A program made the position numbers and the translations under genes. Of a stretch of 64,000 nt of DNA, positions 32,867 through 41,818 are shown piece after piece. Numbering within the stretch: position 1 is the first letter of the stretch; every line of letters begins with the position of its first letter. The stretch is from Marinobacter sp. F4216 (GTDB taxonomy: Bacteria > Pseudomonadota > Gammaproteobacteria > Pseudomonadales > Oleiphilaceae). The stretch lies in contig NZ_JAIOUO010000006.1 of the NCBI RefSeq assembly GCF_019931195.1, forward strand, positions 186,001 to 250,000, given 5' to 3'. The notes under the pieces were generated by a model that was not told where the DNA came from, did not search any database, and saw nothing but the letters and a program-made list of their open reading frames with translations.

Positions 32867-35800
32867 TGTTTTCAGCCATCATCAGGCGCGGCACGCTGGT
32901 CGCTGTCGTTGCCCTTATCATAGCGATCCTGGGCACTGCGGCTGCCTTTCGCATCCCGGTCCAGATGATTCCGGATCTGGAAGTGCGCACGGTGACCGTG
33001 GAAACCCGCTGGCCCGGCGCGACGCCCCAGGACATTGAGAAGGAAATCCTGATCGAGCAGGAGCGTTATCTCCGCAACGTGCCCAACCTGAGCCGGATGA
33101 TGGCTACCGCCTTCAGTGGCAGCGCGGAGATTGAACTGGAATTTCCGTTCGGAGTGGACATCACCGAAACCCTTATCCAGATCAACAATGCCCTCAGCCA
33201 GGTCCCTGATTACCCTCTGAACGTGGACGAGCCCCGGATTGTCGCTGCGTCCTTCTCCTCTAATTCCTTCATGTATCTGAGAGTGTCCACCCTGCCGGGA
33301 AACCCCCGGGAACTGGATATCCAGCTGATGCGTGATTTCATCGAAGACCGGGTGCGGCCACGAATGGAAAGTGTGTCCGGGGTGTCCGAGGTTGAGATCG
33401 GGGGGGGGGCTGACCGGCAGATTCAGATCCTGGTCGACGAAGCGGCGCTGGCACAGCGGGGCCTTGGCCTTGTGGATCTGCGTAACGCCATCAACCAGCG
33501 CAACCGGGATGTCTCCGGGGGGGAACTGGAGGCGGGCAAGCGCCGCTACCTGTTGCGGACGGTCGGGCGGTTTGAGGATATTTCCGAGCTGGAACAGCTG
33601 GTTATCCGCCGTCAGGGCGACAGTGTGGTGCGGCTCAGAGACGTGGCCCGGGTCCAGACCGGCCATTCCCGCATCCGGGAGCTGGCGATCGTCAACGGCC
33701 AAGGGGTGATCGGCGTGCAGGTCCGGCGCGAGAGCGGTTCCAATGTCATTGATATCAAGCACGCGATGATGGACGAGGTGGCGTCCATCAACGAGGAAGT
33801 GCTTGAACCCGCGGGCATGATCCTGGAGCTCACAGCGGACGACGCCCGCTACGTGGAGGCGTCCATCGCCAATGTCTGGACCAACCTGGGCATTGGCGCT
33901 GTCTTCGCCACCCTGGTGATGTATCTGTTTCTGCGCTCGGGCCGGGCCACCCTGGCCGGTGTCTGCGGCATTCCTCTGTGCGCCATCGCCGCGTTTATGG
34001 GGCTGCTGCTTACCGGGCGGACCATCAACGTCATCTCCCTGGCCGGCATTGCCTTTGCCATCGGCATGACCGTGGACAACAGCATTGTGGTACTGGAGAA
34101 CATTGAGCGCCATCGGCGTCTGGGGCTGGACCGCTTCGAATCGGCGCTCAAGGGTGTGCAGGAGGTGTGGCCAGCGGTGTTCGCTTCGACCGCCACCACG
34201 CTGCTGGTGTTTCTGCCGATCCTGTTTATCGAAGAGGAAGCCGGGCAACTGTATTCCGATGTGGCCATTGCCATTTCAGCGGCCATCCTGGCTTCCATGC
34301 TGGTGGCCATCACCATCATCCCCACCCTGTGCGCCCGGCTCGATTTTCGCCGCAGCGCCACGGAAACCGATCAGTATGGCAATGTGACCGCAGGCGGCTG
34401 GTCCACGTCGGTGCTGCGGGCGGTTCGGTGGCTGGTGTCTGAATCCTTGCGCCGCACCCTGGTGATTGTTGTGACCGTTCTGGTCAGTGCCTGGGTCATT
34501 TTGGCCCTGACGCCGCCGGCAGAGTACCTGCCTGAGGGCGAAGAACCCAAGACCTTCGCCTTTATGAACGCACCGCCTGGTTACAATCTGAGTGAAATGG
34601 CCGCCATTGCCCGGCAGGTCGAGGACCATTTCCTGCCCCACGTGAATGCCGATGGCCTGGCGTATGCTGCAGGCGAGACCCGAGTCCCGCCCATGGCGTA
34701 CCTGAACATGCAGGTGTCACCCACCGGTATGCGGATCATCGCCGAAACCCTGGAGCCCACCCACATTGAGGCGCTGATGGATGAAATCACCCGGGTCTAC
34801 GAAGAGTTCCCGGGCATGCGCGCGTTTGCCGCGAAAGGCTCCATCATATCGAGCAACGATGGAGGCACCCGCAGCATCAACCTCGATATCTCCGGCCCGG
34901 ATCTGGCGTCGGTCTATCGGGCTGCCAACGCGGCCTATCGCCAGGCCGAAACCATTTTTGACAACCCACGTATCCAGAGCCAGCCGCCGACCCTGTCCCT
35001 GGCTCAGCCACTGGTGCAGGTCCGGCCGGACTGGGACCGCGTGGCAGAGCTGGGCCTGGACACCGAGGCCATCGGCTTCACGGTGGCCTCACTGACGGAA
35101 GGCAGCTATATCGGCGACTTCTTTCTGGACGACGACAAGGTGGACATCTATGTCTACGGTCAGGCCAGCGAGGGGGTGCAACTGGCCAGTCTGCCCGATG
35201 TCATGGTGCATACGCCGGATGGCGCCACCCTGCCACTTTCCAGCATTGCGACTCTGGAGGAAACAGTGGATACCAGTGTGGTCCGGCGCGTGGACGGTCG
35301 GCGCACAGTTACCCTGAATGTCATCCCGCCGGGCAAGGTGCCGCTGGAAACCGGGGTGGAACGCGTACGCACTGAGCTGCTCCAGACCATGCGGGAAGAG
35401 GGAACACTGCCGGCCAGCGTGGATGTGGAAATCTCCGGGGCCAGCGATCAGCTCAATGCCACCCGTGACGCCCTTACCGGTAATTTCATCATCGCCATTG
35501 CCATTGTTTACCTGGTGCTGGTGGCCATCTTTGCCCACTGGGGATTCCCGCTGCTCATCCTGACCGCCATTCCGCTCGGCGTTGCCGGAGGCATCGTCGG
35601 GCTGGCGCTGATGAATCTGGTGGGCGGTATGCTGCCGCTGCTGGGGCTTCAGCCCCTGAGCCAGCCGTTCGATATGATCACCATGCTGGGCTTCCTGATC
35701 CTGATGGGCACCGTGGTGAACAACCCGATTCTGGTACTGGATCAGGCCCGCCAGAACCTCCGCCACCAGGGCGGCAATGTGGTCGAGGGGGTGGTCGATG

Positions 35801-36033
35801 CGGTGGCCACCCGGCTGCGCCCGATTGCCATGACCACCCTGACCACCATTTGCGGCCTGTCGCCGCTGGTATTCCTGCCCGGGGAAGGCACCGAACTGTA
35901 CCGGGGCGTGGGAGCCATCGTCCTGTTCGGGCTGATGGGGGCGGCCATTGTGACGGTCACCTTCCTGCCGGCCCTGGCGATCCTGGTGTTTTCGCTCCGG
36001 GACCGCACCGTCACGGGTACGGTCAGGCGGTAG
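32866..36033 (+). CDS. RND efflux pump inner-membrane transporter (HAE1-like)
   Basis: 1055 residues. The two-fold RND plan is visible: helix 1 (LVAVVALIIAILGTAAAF), porter domain, a block of helices (VYLFLRSG-type region near 345-365, then VISLAGIAFAIGMTVDNSIVVLEN with the proton-relay Asp), and a second half ending with LVFLPGEGTELYRGVGAIV. The neighbouring adaptor gene overlaps it by one base. The drug or metal specificity is not evident. A run of ten G (33400-33409) lies inside the coding region. The 3' end overlaps nirD by 11 bases. Confidence 0.94.
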   Translation: MFSAIIRRGTLVAVVALIIAILGTAAAFRIPVQMIPDLEVRTVTVETRWPGATPQDIEKEILIEQERYLRNVPNLSRMMATAFSGSAEIELEFPFGVDITETLIQINNALSQVPDYPLNVDEPRIVAASFSSNSFMYLRVSTLPGNPRELDIQLMRDFIEDRVRPRMESVSGVSEVEIGGGADRQIQILVDEAALAQRGLGLVDLRNAINQRNRDVSGGELEAGKRRYLLRTVGRFEDISELEQLVIRRQGDSVVRLRDVARVQTGHSRIRELAIVNGQGVIGVQVRRESGSNVIDIKHAMMDEVASINEEVLEPAGMILELTADDARYVEASIANVWTNLGIGAVFATLVMYLFLRSGRATLAGVCGIPLCAIAAFMGLLLTGRTINVISLAGIAFAIGMTVDNSIVVLENIERHRRLGLDRFESALKGVQEVWPAVFASTATTLLVFLPILFIEEEAGQLYSDVAIAISAAILASMLVAITIIPTLCARLDFRRSATETDQYGNVTAGGWSTSVLRAVRWLVSESLRRTLVIVVTVLVSAWVILALTPPAEYLPEGEEPKTFAFMNAPPGYNLSEMAAIARQVEDHFLPHVNADGLAYAAGETRVPPMAYLNMQVSPTGMRIIAETLEPTHIEALMDEITRVYEEFPGMRAFAAKGSIISSNDGGTRSINLDISGPDLASVYRAANAAYRQAETIFDNPRIQSQPPTLSLAQPLVQVRPDWDRVAELGLDTEAIGFTVASLTEGSYIGDFFLDDDKVDIYVYGQASEGVQLASLPDVMVHTPDGATLPLSSIATLEETVDTSVVRRVDGRRTVTLNVIPPGKVPLETGVERVRTELLQTMREEGTLPASVDVEISGASDQLNATRDALTGNFIIAIAIVYLVLVAIFAHWGFPLLILTAIPLGVAGGIVGLALMNLVGGMLPLLGLQPLSQPFDMITMLGFLILMGTVVNNPILVLDQARQNLRHQGGNVVEGVVDAVATRLRPIAMTTLTTICGLSPLVFLPGEGTELYRGVGAIVLFGLMGAAIVTVTFLPALAILVFSLRDRTVTGTVRR
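33400..33409 (+). repeat. Homopolymer tract of ten G inside the RND pump gene
   Basis: Ten consecutive G encode part of EIGGGADR at about residue 180 of the pump. The frame is intact here. Slippage by one base would truncate the protein. Confidence 0.8.
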
Positions 36034-36391
36034 CGGCCTCGTCCTCTTCGGCCGGCACGTCGACGAGCACATCGCCGCCGTCCACATGCACCTGATAGGT
36101 GGGGATCCGGACGTTTTCATCTTCAAGACAGACGCCCGTGCGGAGGTCGAAATGCTGCTTGTAGATGGGAGACGCCACGACCAGATGCCCCTTGAGATCG
36201 CCGGTGATGCCACGGGCCAGCACATTGGCGCCGGAAAAAGGATCGTGATGGCTGATCCCATACATCGACGGCGTTTGCTCTGGCAGATAGAAAATGGCGA
36301 CAGGGCCGGCGGGTGTCCAGACGGCAATACCCGAGCCGGGAATCAAATCCCGGAGCCGGCATACGCTGCATTGCTGGGTGTTGTTGCTCAT
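36023..36391 (-). CDS. nirD: Assimilatory nitrite reductase [NAD(P)H] small subunit
   Basis: 122 residues from the ATG at 36391 (AGGAG upstream). A Rieske-like fold without the usual cluster ligands, as in NirD: CRLRDLIPGSGIAVWTPAGPVAIFYLP, then HHDPFSGANVLARGITGD, then HLVVASPIYKQHFDLRTG. It partners NirB in reducing nitrite to ammonium with NAD(P)H. It is the last gene of the nasC-like-nirB-nirD operon and converges on the RND pump gene with an 11-base overlap. Confidence 0.93.
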   Translation of the reverse strand: MSNNTQQCSVCRLRDLIPGSGIAVWTPAGPVAIFYLPEQTPSMYGISHHDPFSGANVLARGITGDLKGHLVVASPIYKQHFDLRTGVCLEDENVRIPTYQVHVDGGDVLVDVPAEEDEAATA

Positions 36392-36410
36392 TGTTTGTCT
36401 CCTTTGGCCA

Positions 36411-38918
36411 TCAAGCCGGGTCGGCCAGCGGGCGGCGCTGACCGCGCTCTTCGGTCCACTGCTGAACGGGATCCTTCTGCTCCGTCGCATTGACGAACTC
36501 CCGGAAACGTTTGCGTTGCTCCGGGTTCTCCACGGCGGTTTTCCATTCGCACTGGTAGGTGCTGACAATGTCGGCCATGTGCTGGTCCAGCTCGGTGCAG
36601 ATACCCAGGCTGTCTTTCAAAACCACCTGTTTCAGGTAGTCGATGCCGCCTTCCAGGTTCTCCATCCAAACACTGGTCCGCTGCAGTCGGTCAGCGGTGC
36701 GGACATAGAACATCACCACCCGGTCAATGGTGCGAATCAGTTCCTCGTCGGACAGATCGGTGGCGAACAGGTCAGCGTGGCGTGGGCGCATACCGCCATT
36801 GCCACAGATGTAGAGGTTCCAGCCCTTGTCGGTGGCAATCACCCCGAAGTCCTTGCTCTGGGCTTCGGCGCATTCGCGGGTGCAGCCAGATACCGCCATT
36901 TTTACCTTGTGGGGGGCCCGCAGGCCCTTGTAGCGGTTTTCCAGTTCGATGGCCATGCCGACACTGTCCTGAACGCCGTATCGGCACCAGGTGCTGCCGA
37001 CACAGGACTTCACCGTCCGCAGGGCCTTGCCGTAGGCGTGCCCGGTCTCGAATCCGGCGGCAATGAGCTTTTCCCAGATCTCCGGCAATTCACTCAGGGT
37101 GGCCCCGAACAGGTCCACGCGCTGGCCGCCGGTGATCTTGGTGTACAGATCGTACTCCTTCGCCACTTCGCCCAGGGCGATCAGCTTGTCCGGGGTGATC
37201 TCGCCACCGGGCACCCGGGGCACAATCGAATAGGTGCCGTTTTTCTGCATGTTGGCCATGAAGGTGTCATTGGTGTCCTGCAGCGGCACGTGGTCGGTGG
37301 CCAGAATGTGCTCGTTCCAGCAGGAGGCGAGAATGGACGCCACCGCCGGCTTGCAGATATCGCAGCCATGGCCCTTGCCGTGCTGGCTGATCAGGGTCCC
37401 GAAGGTGCGGATGCCGTTCACCCTGACCAGATGAAACAGTTCCTGACGGGTATAGGGGAAGTGCTCGCACAGATCCTTACTGACCGAAACGCCGCGCTTG
37501 GCCAGTTCGCTGTCCACCACCGTTTTCAACAGTGCCGTACAGCCGCCGCAGCCGGTGCTGGCCCTGGTTTCGCCTTTGACGCTGCCGAGGTCCGAGCAGC
37601 CGGCGTCGATGGCCGAGCAAATATCGCCCTTGGACACGTTGTGACAGGAACAGATGGTGGCCCCTTCCGGCAGTGCATCTGGGCCCAGCGCCGGTGCGCC
37701 GCCTTCGCTATCTGGCAGGATCAGGCTCTCGGGGTTTGCGGGCAGATCAATGCCGTTAAGGGCATACTGCAGCAGCGTGTCGTACTTGCTGTTGTCGCCC
37801 ACCAGGATGGCGCCCAGCAGTTTCTTGCCATCGTTGCTGACCACCATGCGACGGTAGTAGCCGGCCTGCTCGTCATTGAAGCGGATGTTGCGGGCGCCCG
37901 GGGTTTGCCCGTGGGCATCGCCGATGGAGCCCACGTCCACGCCCAGCAACTTGAGCTTGGTGCTCATGTCGGCACCGGTGAACGCTGCTGATGAATCCTT
38001 GTTCAGGGCCGCTGCCAGCGTGCGGGCCATGGTGTAACCCGGCGCTACCAGACCGAAAATGCGCTGGTTCCAGAGCGCGCATTCGCCGATGGCGTGAATG
38101 TGTGGGTCCGAAGTGGTGCACTGGTTGTTCACCACGATGCCACCCCGCTCACCCACCTCCAGACCACTGGCCCGGGCCAGGGTATCCTGGGGGCGGATAC
38201 CCGCCGAGAACACGATCAGGTCGGTTTCCAGGTGGGTGTCATCGCTGAAGGTCATCCGTAGCCGGGCGGCTTCGCCTTCCACAATGGCGGTGGTGGCCTT
38301 TTCGGTGTGCACTGACACGCCCAGGTCTTCGATTTTCTGGCGCAGCAGCGCGCCGCCTTCGGCATCCAGCTGCACCGGCATCAGTCGCGGGGCGAATTCC
38401 ACCACGTGGGCTTCCAGACCGAGACTTTTCAGGGCATTCGCCGCCTCCAGACCCAGCAGTCCGCCGCCCACAACCACGCCGGTTTTTCCGCCCTGTGCAC
38501 TGGCGCGAATGGCATCCAGATCTTTCAGGGTGCGGTAGACAAAACAGTGATTCCGGTCCCGGCCGTCGATGGGGGGCACAAACGGATAGGACCCGGTGGC
38601 CAGCACCAGTTCGTCATACGAGTAGTCACCCCTGGGTGTGGTGACGATCTTCCGGACACGATCAATAGCGGTGACCTGTTCGTTCAGATGCAGGTCGATG
38701 CCGTTGCTGGCGTACCAGTCCGCCGTGCCCATGGCGAGATCGGCGTGGGTGGAGCCGGCAAAGTATTCGGACAGGTGCACCCGGTCGTAAGCGAGCTGTT
38801 TTTCCTCGCCGAACACGAGGATGCGATATTCCGTTGCCACGTCGCTGACAACAAACTGTTCCAGGAAGTGATGGCCGACCATGCCATTGCCAACAACGAT
38901 CAGGTTCTTTTTACTCAC
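36411..38918 (-). CDS. nirB: Assimilatory nitrite reductase [NAD(P)H] large subunit
   Basis: 835 residues, start GTG with GAGGAC upstream. Domains in order: FAD/NAD(P) oxidoreductase (VVGNGMVGHHFLEQF; VVGGGLLGLEAANAL), a BFD-like [2Fe-2S] domain (CSCHNVSKGDICSAIDAGC, then STGCGGC), a ferredoxin-like half domain, and the sirohaem/[4Fe-4S] domain with CVGSTWC and CTRECAEA. It catalyses the six-electron reduction of nitrite to ammonium in the cytoplasm. It follows the NasC-like flavoprotein by 30 bases. Control is from the sigma-54 promoter and leader terminator upstream of that gene. Confidence 0.96.
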   Translation of the reverse strand: MSKKNLIVVGNGMVGHHFLEQFVVSDVATEYRILVFGEEKQLAYDRVHLSEYFAGSTHADLAMGTADWYASNGIDLHLNEQVTAIDRVRKIVTTPRGDYSYDELVLATGSYPFVPPIDGRDRNHCFVYRTLKDLDAIRASAQGGKTGVVVGGGLLGLEAANALKSLGLEAHVVEFAPRLMPVQLDAEGGALLRQKIEDLGVSVHTEKATTAIVEGEAARLRMTFSDDTHLETDLIVFSAGIRPQDTLARASGLEVGERGGIVVNNQCTTSDPHIHAIGECALWNQRIFGLVAPGYTMARTLAAALNKDSSAAFTGADMSTKLKLLGVDVGSIGDAHGQTPGARNIRFNDEQAGYYRRMVVSNDGKKLLGAILVGDNSKYDTLLQYALNGIDLPANPESLILPDSEGGAPALGPDALPEGATICSCHNVSKGDICSAIDAGCSDLGSVKGETRASTGCGGCTALLKTVVDSELAKRGVSVSKDLCEHFPYTRQELFHLVRVNGIRTFGTLISQHGKGHGCDICKPAVASILASCWNEHILATDHVPLQDTNDTFMANMQKNGTYSIVPRVPGGEITPDKLIALGEVAKEYDLYTKITGGQRVDLFGATLSELPEIWEKLIAAGFETGHAYGKALRTVKSCVGSTWCRYGVQDSVGMAIELENRYKGLRAPHKVKMAVSGCTRECAEAQSKDFGVIATDKGWNLYICGNGGMRPRHADLFATDLSDEELIRTIDRVVMFYVRTADRLQRTSVWMENLEGGIDYLKQVVLKDSLGICTELDQHMADIVSTYQCEWKTAVENPEQRKRFREFVNATEQKDPVQQWTEERGQRRPLADPA

Positions 38919-38948
38919 GGTGTCGTCCTCATTACTTGGGCAGTCGGC

Positions 38949-40181
38949 TCAGGCCGCCGCCTCACAAAACGGTTTGCCGAAGGCCAGTTGAGCCCGAAAG
39001 GCGGTAACTTCGGTTTGTTTCTTGATCAACTCCTGGTACCAGGGGCCCTGGCGGGTGTCGCCCAACAGGACCGCCCCCACCAGGCGTTCGTCGCGGATCA
39101 TCAGATGGCCGTAGGTGTCCGTCCCCAGGTCTTGCCAGACCAACGATTCAGTGGTGTCGTCCGGAGCGTGCTGGCCGCAGGAAAACACCGGCATACCGCT
39201 GATTTTCAGGCGGGTGGCGAGCACAGCGCTTTCAAACGCCGGGGCGCGTTCCGTGGCAGCCAGGACACCGGCCAGCACCCTGGCTTGCCGGTAACCGGGC
39301 TCCACCAGGCCGAAGGTTTCGCCCTCTACTTCGCAGCATTCGCCCAGCGCATAAATGGCGGGATCGCTGGTCTGCATGCGGTTGTTCACCTGAATACCCC
39401 GACCGCAGGACAGTCCGGCGTCTTGAGCCAGTTCCTTGTTGGGCACAATGCCGGTGGCAATCACCACCAGGTCGGTACTGAGCAGGGTCTGGTCGGCGAG
39501 TTGAACCGCGTGCACATCGTGGTCACCCAGAATCCGTATGGGAGCCGACGACGTCATGATGTCCAGCCCACGGGAGGCAAGTTGGGCCGCCAGCAACTGG
39601 CCGCCGGTCCTATCCACCTGCCGGTTCAGCAGATGCCCGGAGCGGTGCAGGACTGTTACTGACAGGCCCAGTCGCTGCAGTCCGTCCGCGGCTTCCAGCC
39701 CGAGAAATCCACCGCCGACCACCATGGCCCGGCGCCGACGCCGGCGTTGATCGATCAGGTGTCGTGCGTCGTTGATGTCCCGAAAATAACGGACCCCCTG
39801 AAGCTGCTCGCCCGGAATGCCGAGACTGGCCGGGCGCGAGCCGGTAGCGAGCACCAGGGTGTCATAAGTTTCAGACCGGCCAGCACTGGTGATGATGGTT
39901 TGCTTGTGCCGATCGATGGCGGTGACCCGTTCGCCGTAGTGAACTTCGATTCCGTGGGCGGTGAACCAGTTTTCCGGTTGCAGGATCAGACTGGGTTCCT
40001 GCGCTTCGCCGCTCAGCAAGGCGGGCAGCTGTATCCGGTTGTACGCCGCGTAGGATTCGCCATTGAACACCACGATACGCTCGAAGGGCCGTTTGGCACT
40101 TGCCATTAACTCTTCAAGAAATCGCTGCGCCACCATGCCGTGGCCGCAGACGATGAGTGTGCGCTCGCTGTTCCGGTCCAT
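38949..40181 (-). CDS. NasC-like FAD/NAD(P)H oxidoreductase of nitrate assimilation
   Basis: 410 residues from the ATG at 40181 (AAGGAT upstream). It resembles the N-terminal half of NirB: VCGHGMVAQRFLEELM (FAD), LVLATGSRPASLGIPG, VVGGGFLGLEAADGL (NAD(P)) and GECCEVEGETFGLVEPGY. No Fe-S or sirohaem domains follow. In Klebsiella the comparable NasC passes electrons from NADH to the nitrate reductase NasA, so that is the likely role here. It is the first gene of the operon with nirB and nirD. A TTG two codons earlier is a less likely start. Confidence 0.82.
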   Translation of the reverse strand: MDRNSERTLIVCGHGMVAQRFLEELMASAKRPFERIVVFNGESYAAYNRIQLPALLSGEAQEPSLILQPENWFTAHGIEVHYGERVTAIDRHKQTIITSAGRSETYDTLVLATGSRPASLGIPGEQLQGVRYFRDINDARHLIDQRRRRRRAMVVGGGFLGLEAADGLQRLGLSVTVLHRSGHLLNRQVDRTGGQLLAAQLASRGLDIMTSSAPIRILGDHDVHAVQLADQTLLSTDLVVIATGIVPNKELAQDAGLSCGRGIQVNNRMQTSDPAIYALGECCEVEGETFGLVEPGYRQARVLAGVLAATERAPAFESAVLATRLKISGMPVFSCGQHAPDDTTESLVWQDLGTDTYGHLMIRDERLVGAVLLGDTRQGPWYQELIKKQTEVTAFRAQLAFGKPFCEAAA

Positions 40182-40206
40182 GCCCAAATCCTTGTGTCCA
40201 GAAACG

Positions 40207-40252
40207 AAAAAAGCCGGAGCATCTCATCCCCTCAGGGAATCAATGGTCCGGC
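40207..40252 (-). terminator. Leader terminator (attenuator) of the nasC-like-nirBD operon
   Basis: On the minus-strand transcript GCCGGA (40252-40247) pairs with TCCGGC (40218-40213), with further pairing inside (CAT/ATG, TCCC/GGGA), and is followed directly by six U (40212-40207). It lies 26 bases before the start codon, in the 5' leader, so it must be read through for expression. This fits antitermination by NasR. Confidence 0.75.
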
Positions 40253-40325
40253 GCCAATGCCAACAACAATGATCTGATGATCCAGCCAAATCCATGGCCA
40301 AAGCGTTCATCCTTACGGGTTAGTT

Positions 40326-40341
40326 AGCGATCTTCATGCCA
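40326..40341 (-). promoter_or_regulatory. Sigma-54 promoter of the nasC-like-nirBD operon
   Basis: On the minus strand TGGCAT (40341-40336), five bases, then TCGCT (40330-40326): GG-N10-GC with two departures from TGGCAC-N5-TTGCW. The expected transcript start is near 40316, giving a leader of about 135 bases that contains the terminator. Confidence 0.65.
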
Positions 40342-40416
40342 GTTTTCAGCCTCTATAAAAATCAGTGAGTTGGAGGGGTTTTGACGGTAAAGGCCCGGTC
40401 CGAATGCGGGAAAACT

Positions 40417-40431
40417 GCCCCGAACTGGGGC
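40417..40431. promoter_or_regulatory. Possible NtrC-type palindrome upstream of nasR
   Basis: GCCCC-N5-GGGGC, embedded in TGCCCCGAACTGGGGCGA, is a dyad reminiscent of NtrC sites (TGCACC-N5-GGTGCA). It lies between the divergent sigma-54 promoters of nasR and the nirBD operon. The match is loose. Confidence 0.35.
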
Positions 40432-40457
40432 GAATGCCCATTTTTAAGGCCGTACAG

Positions 40458-40473
40458 TGGCCCGGTAATTGCT
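40458..40473 (+). promoter_or_regulatory. Sigma-54 promoter of nasR
   Basis: TGGCCC-GGTAA-TTGCT matches the sigma-54 consensus TGGCAC-N5-TTGCW with one mismatch and exact GG-N10-GC spacing. The expected start is near 40483, leaving a short leader of about 30 bases to the nasR ATG with no terminator. Confidence 0.75.
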
Positions 40474-40513
40474 CCAATCCTGTTATTCGGAGTTGAAGGA
40501 CTGGAGTTTTGCC

Positions 40514-41812
40514 ATGAGTACCAGAAAGCAGACGCAAAGGGAGGTCACCCCCTCTGCCGCGGATTACCTGATTGCCTCACGCCAGTGCGAGTTGATGAAC
40601 CTGCAGTACTTCCTGCAGATGGGGAAGGTTGTGCAGAGCATCAGTAATCTGGTGCACGGTCTGCAGCGGGAACGAGGGGCGTCGAATGTGTTGCTGGGCT
40701 CCGGTGGTGAGAAATTTTCGGCGGAGCGCCTGGCAATGGTCCAGGAGTCCGATCGCCTGCGCGATCTGTTCGAGCAGGCACTGGCCGAGGTTCACCGGGA
40801 ATTAACCGCGCATCCGGTCAGTAGCCGGTTACTGAACCGCCTGGCCAGCGCCCTGCACGGTCTGGAGCAACTGCCATCGTTGCGTGCCCGTGTCGAGAAG
40901 CGGGTGTTGCCCGTAGAGGACGCCACCGAGGCGTATTGCAAGCTGGTGCAGGAATTGATCACGGTGGTCTTCGAGGCCGCCGAAACCGTCGTGGATCCGT
41001 CCATCGCCGGGCTTCTGGTGGCGATGGTTCATCTGATGAATGGCAAGGAACTGTGCGGTCAGGAACGCGCCGTTGGCTCGGCCGGGTTTTCCAGCGGCAC
41101 CTTCAGCAATGCACAGTCAAAGCGCATGATGCACCTTGTCGAAGCACAGGAGCGCTGTTTCGAGGTGTTCGTCAGCTTCGCCGATGCGGAGAGTAAAGCG
41201 CTCTGGCAGAACCTCCGGGCACATCCGCGCGAAGCAGAAATTGAACGTCTGCGGCAGCTGGGCTGTTCGGCCGGGCGCTACAAGTCCATGGACCCTGAGC
41301 TGGCAGACCGATGGTTTGCCCTCCTGTCGGAGCGGATGGACGAGCTGAAAACGGTGGAAGATGCGGTGGAGGGCTGCTTTCACAGCCGTTGCGTCGAGCG
41401 TTTTGCCGAAGCGAGGAATTCCCTGGCCCACCAGGAAACCCTGATAGCGTCCCTGGATGCGCAGGCTCCAGATCCCAAGCCGGTGGTGGTGTTGTTTGAC
41501 TCGGGTGATGACACTGGCCAAGGAAATGCCTGGAACAGTGAGGGCGTGGGCGAGCGATTTGGTCGCTCGCTGTTTGACCTCGTCCAGGAGCAGACCCGCC
41601 GTCTGCAACAGATGGACGATGAACTACAGAGTGCCAGGGATGCCTTGGAGGAACGTCGCACCCAGGAAAAAGCGGTGCTGCTGTTGATGGATCATCGGGG
41701 AATCAACAACGACGAGGCCCATCGCCTGCTGAGAAAGCTGGCCATGGATCAGGGCAAGAAGCTGACGGATGTCGCCCGTGCCCTGTTGTCCATGGCGGAT
41801 GTGCTGAAGTAA
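40514..41812 (+). CDS. nasR: NasR-type nitrate/nitrite-responsive antiterminator (NIT + ANTAR)
   Basis: 432 residues from the ATG at 40514 (GGAG upstream). The N-terminal NIT sensor domain (about residues 25-290) includes ISNLVHGLQRERGASNVLLG, the arginine-rich start of the nitrate-binding pocket. The C-terminal ANTAR RNA-binding domain (about 375-430) includes AVLLLMDHRGINNDEAHRLLRKLA. Such proteins bind paired hairpins in nascent leaders and prevent intrinsic termination when nitrate or nitrite is present. Three leader terminators in the flanking nitrogen operons are the expected targets. It lies between the nirBD and nrt operons and has its own sigma-54 promoter. Confidence 0.95.
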   Translation: MSTRKQTQREVTPSAADYLIASRQCELMNLQYFLQMGKVVQSISNLVHGLQRERGASNVLLGSGGEKFSAERLAMVQESDRLRDLFEQALAEVHRELTAHPVSSRLLNRLASALHGLEQLPSLRARVEKRVLPVEDATEAYCKLVQELITVVFEAAETVVDPSIAGLLVAMVHLMNGKELCGQERAVGSAGFSSGTFSNAQSKRMMHLVEAQERCFEVFVSFADAESKALWQNLRAHPREAEIERLRQLGCSAGRYKSMDPELADRWFALLSERMDELKTVEDAVEGCFHSRCVERFAEARNSLAHQETLIASLDAQAPDPKPVVVLFDSGDDTGQGNAWNSEGVGERFGRSLFDLVQEQTRRLQQMDDELQSARDALEERRTQEKAVLLLMDHRGINNDEAHRLLRKLAMDQGKKLTDVARALLSMADVLK

Positions 41813-41818
41813 TCCGGC

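Noticed and set aside
32872..34248. Minus-strand frame of 458 codons opposite the RND pump
   Set aside because: Antisense artefact of high GC content; the pump reads through with conserved motifs.
36294..37991. Plus-strand frame of 565 codons opposite nirB
   Set aside because: The minus strand carries NirB domains with all cofactor cysteines; the plus reading has none.
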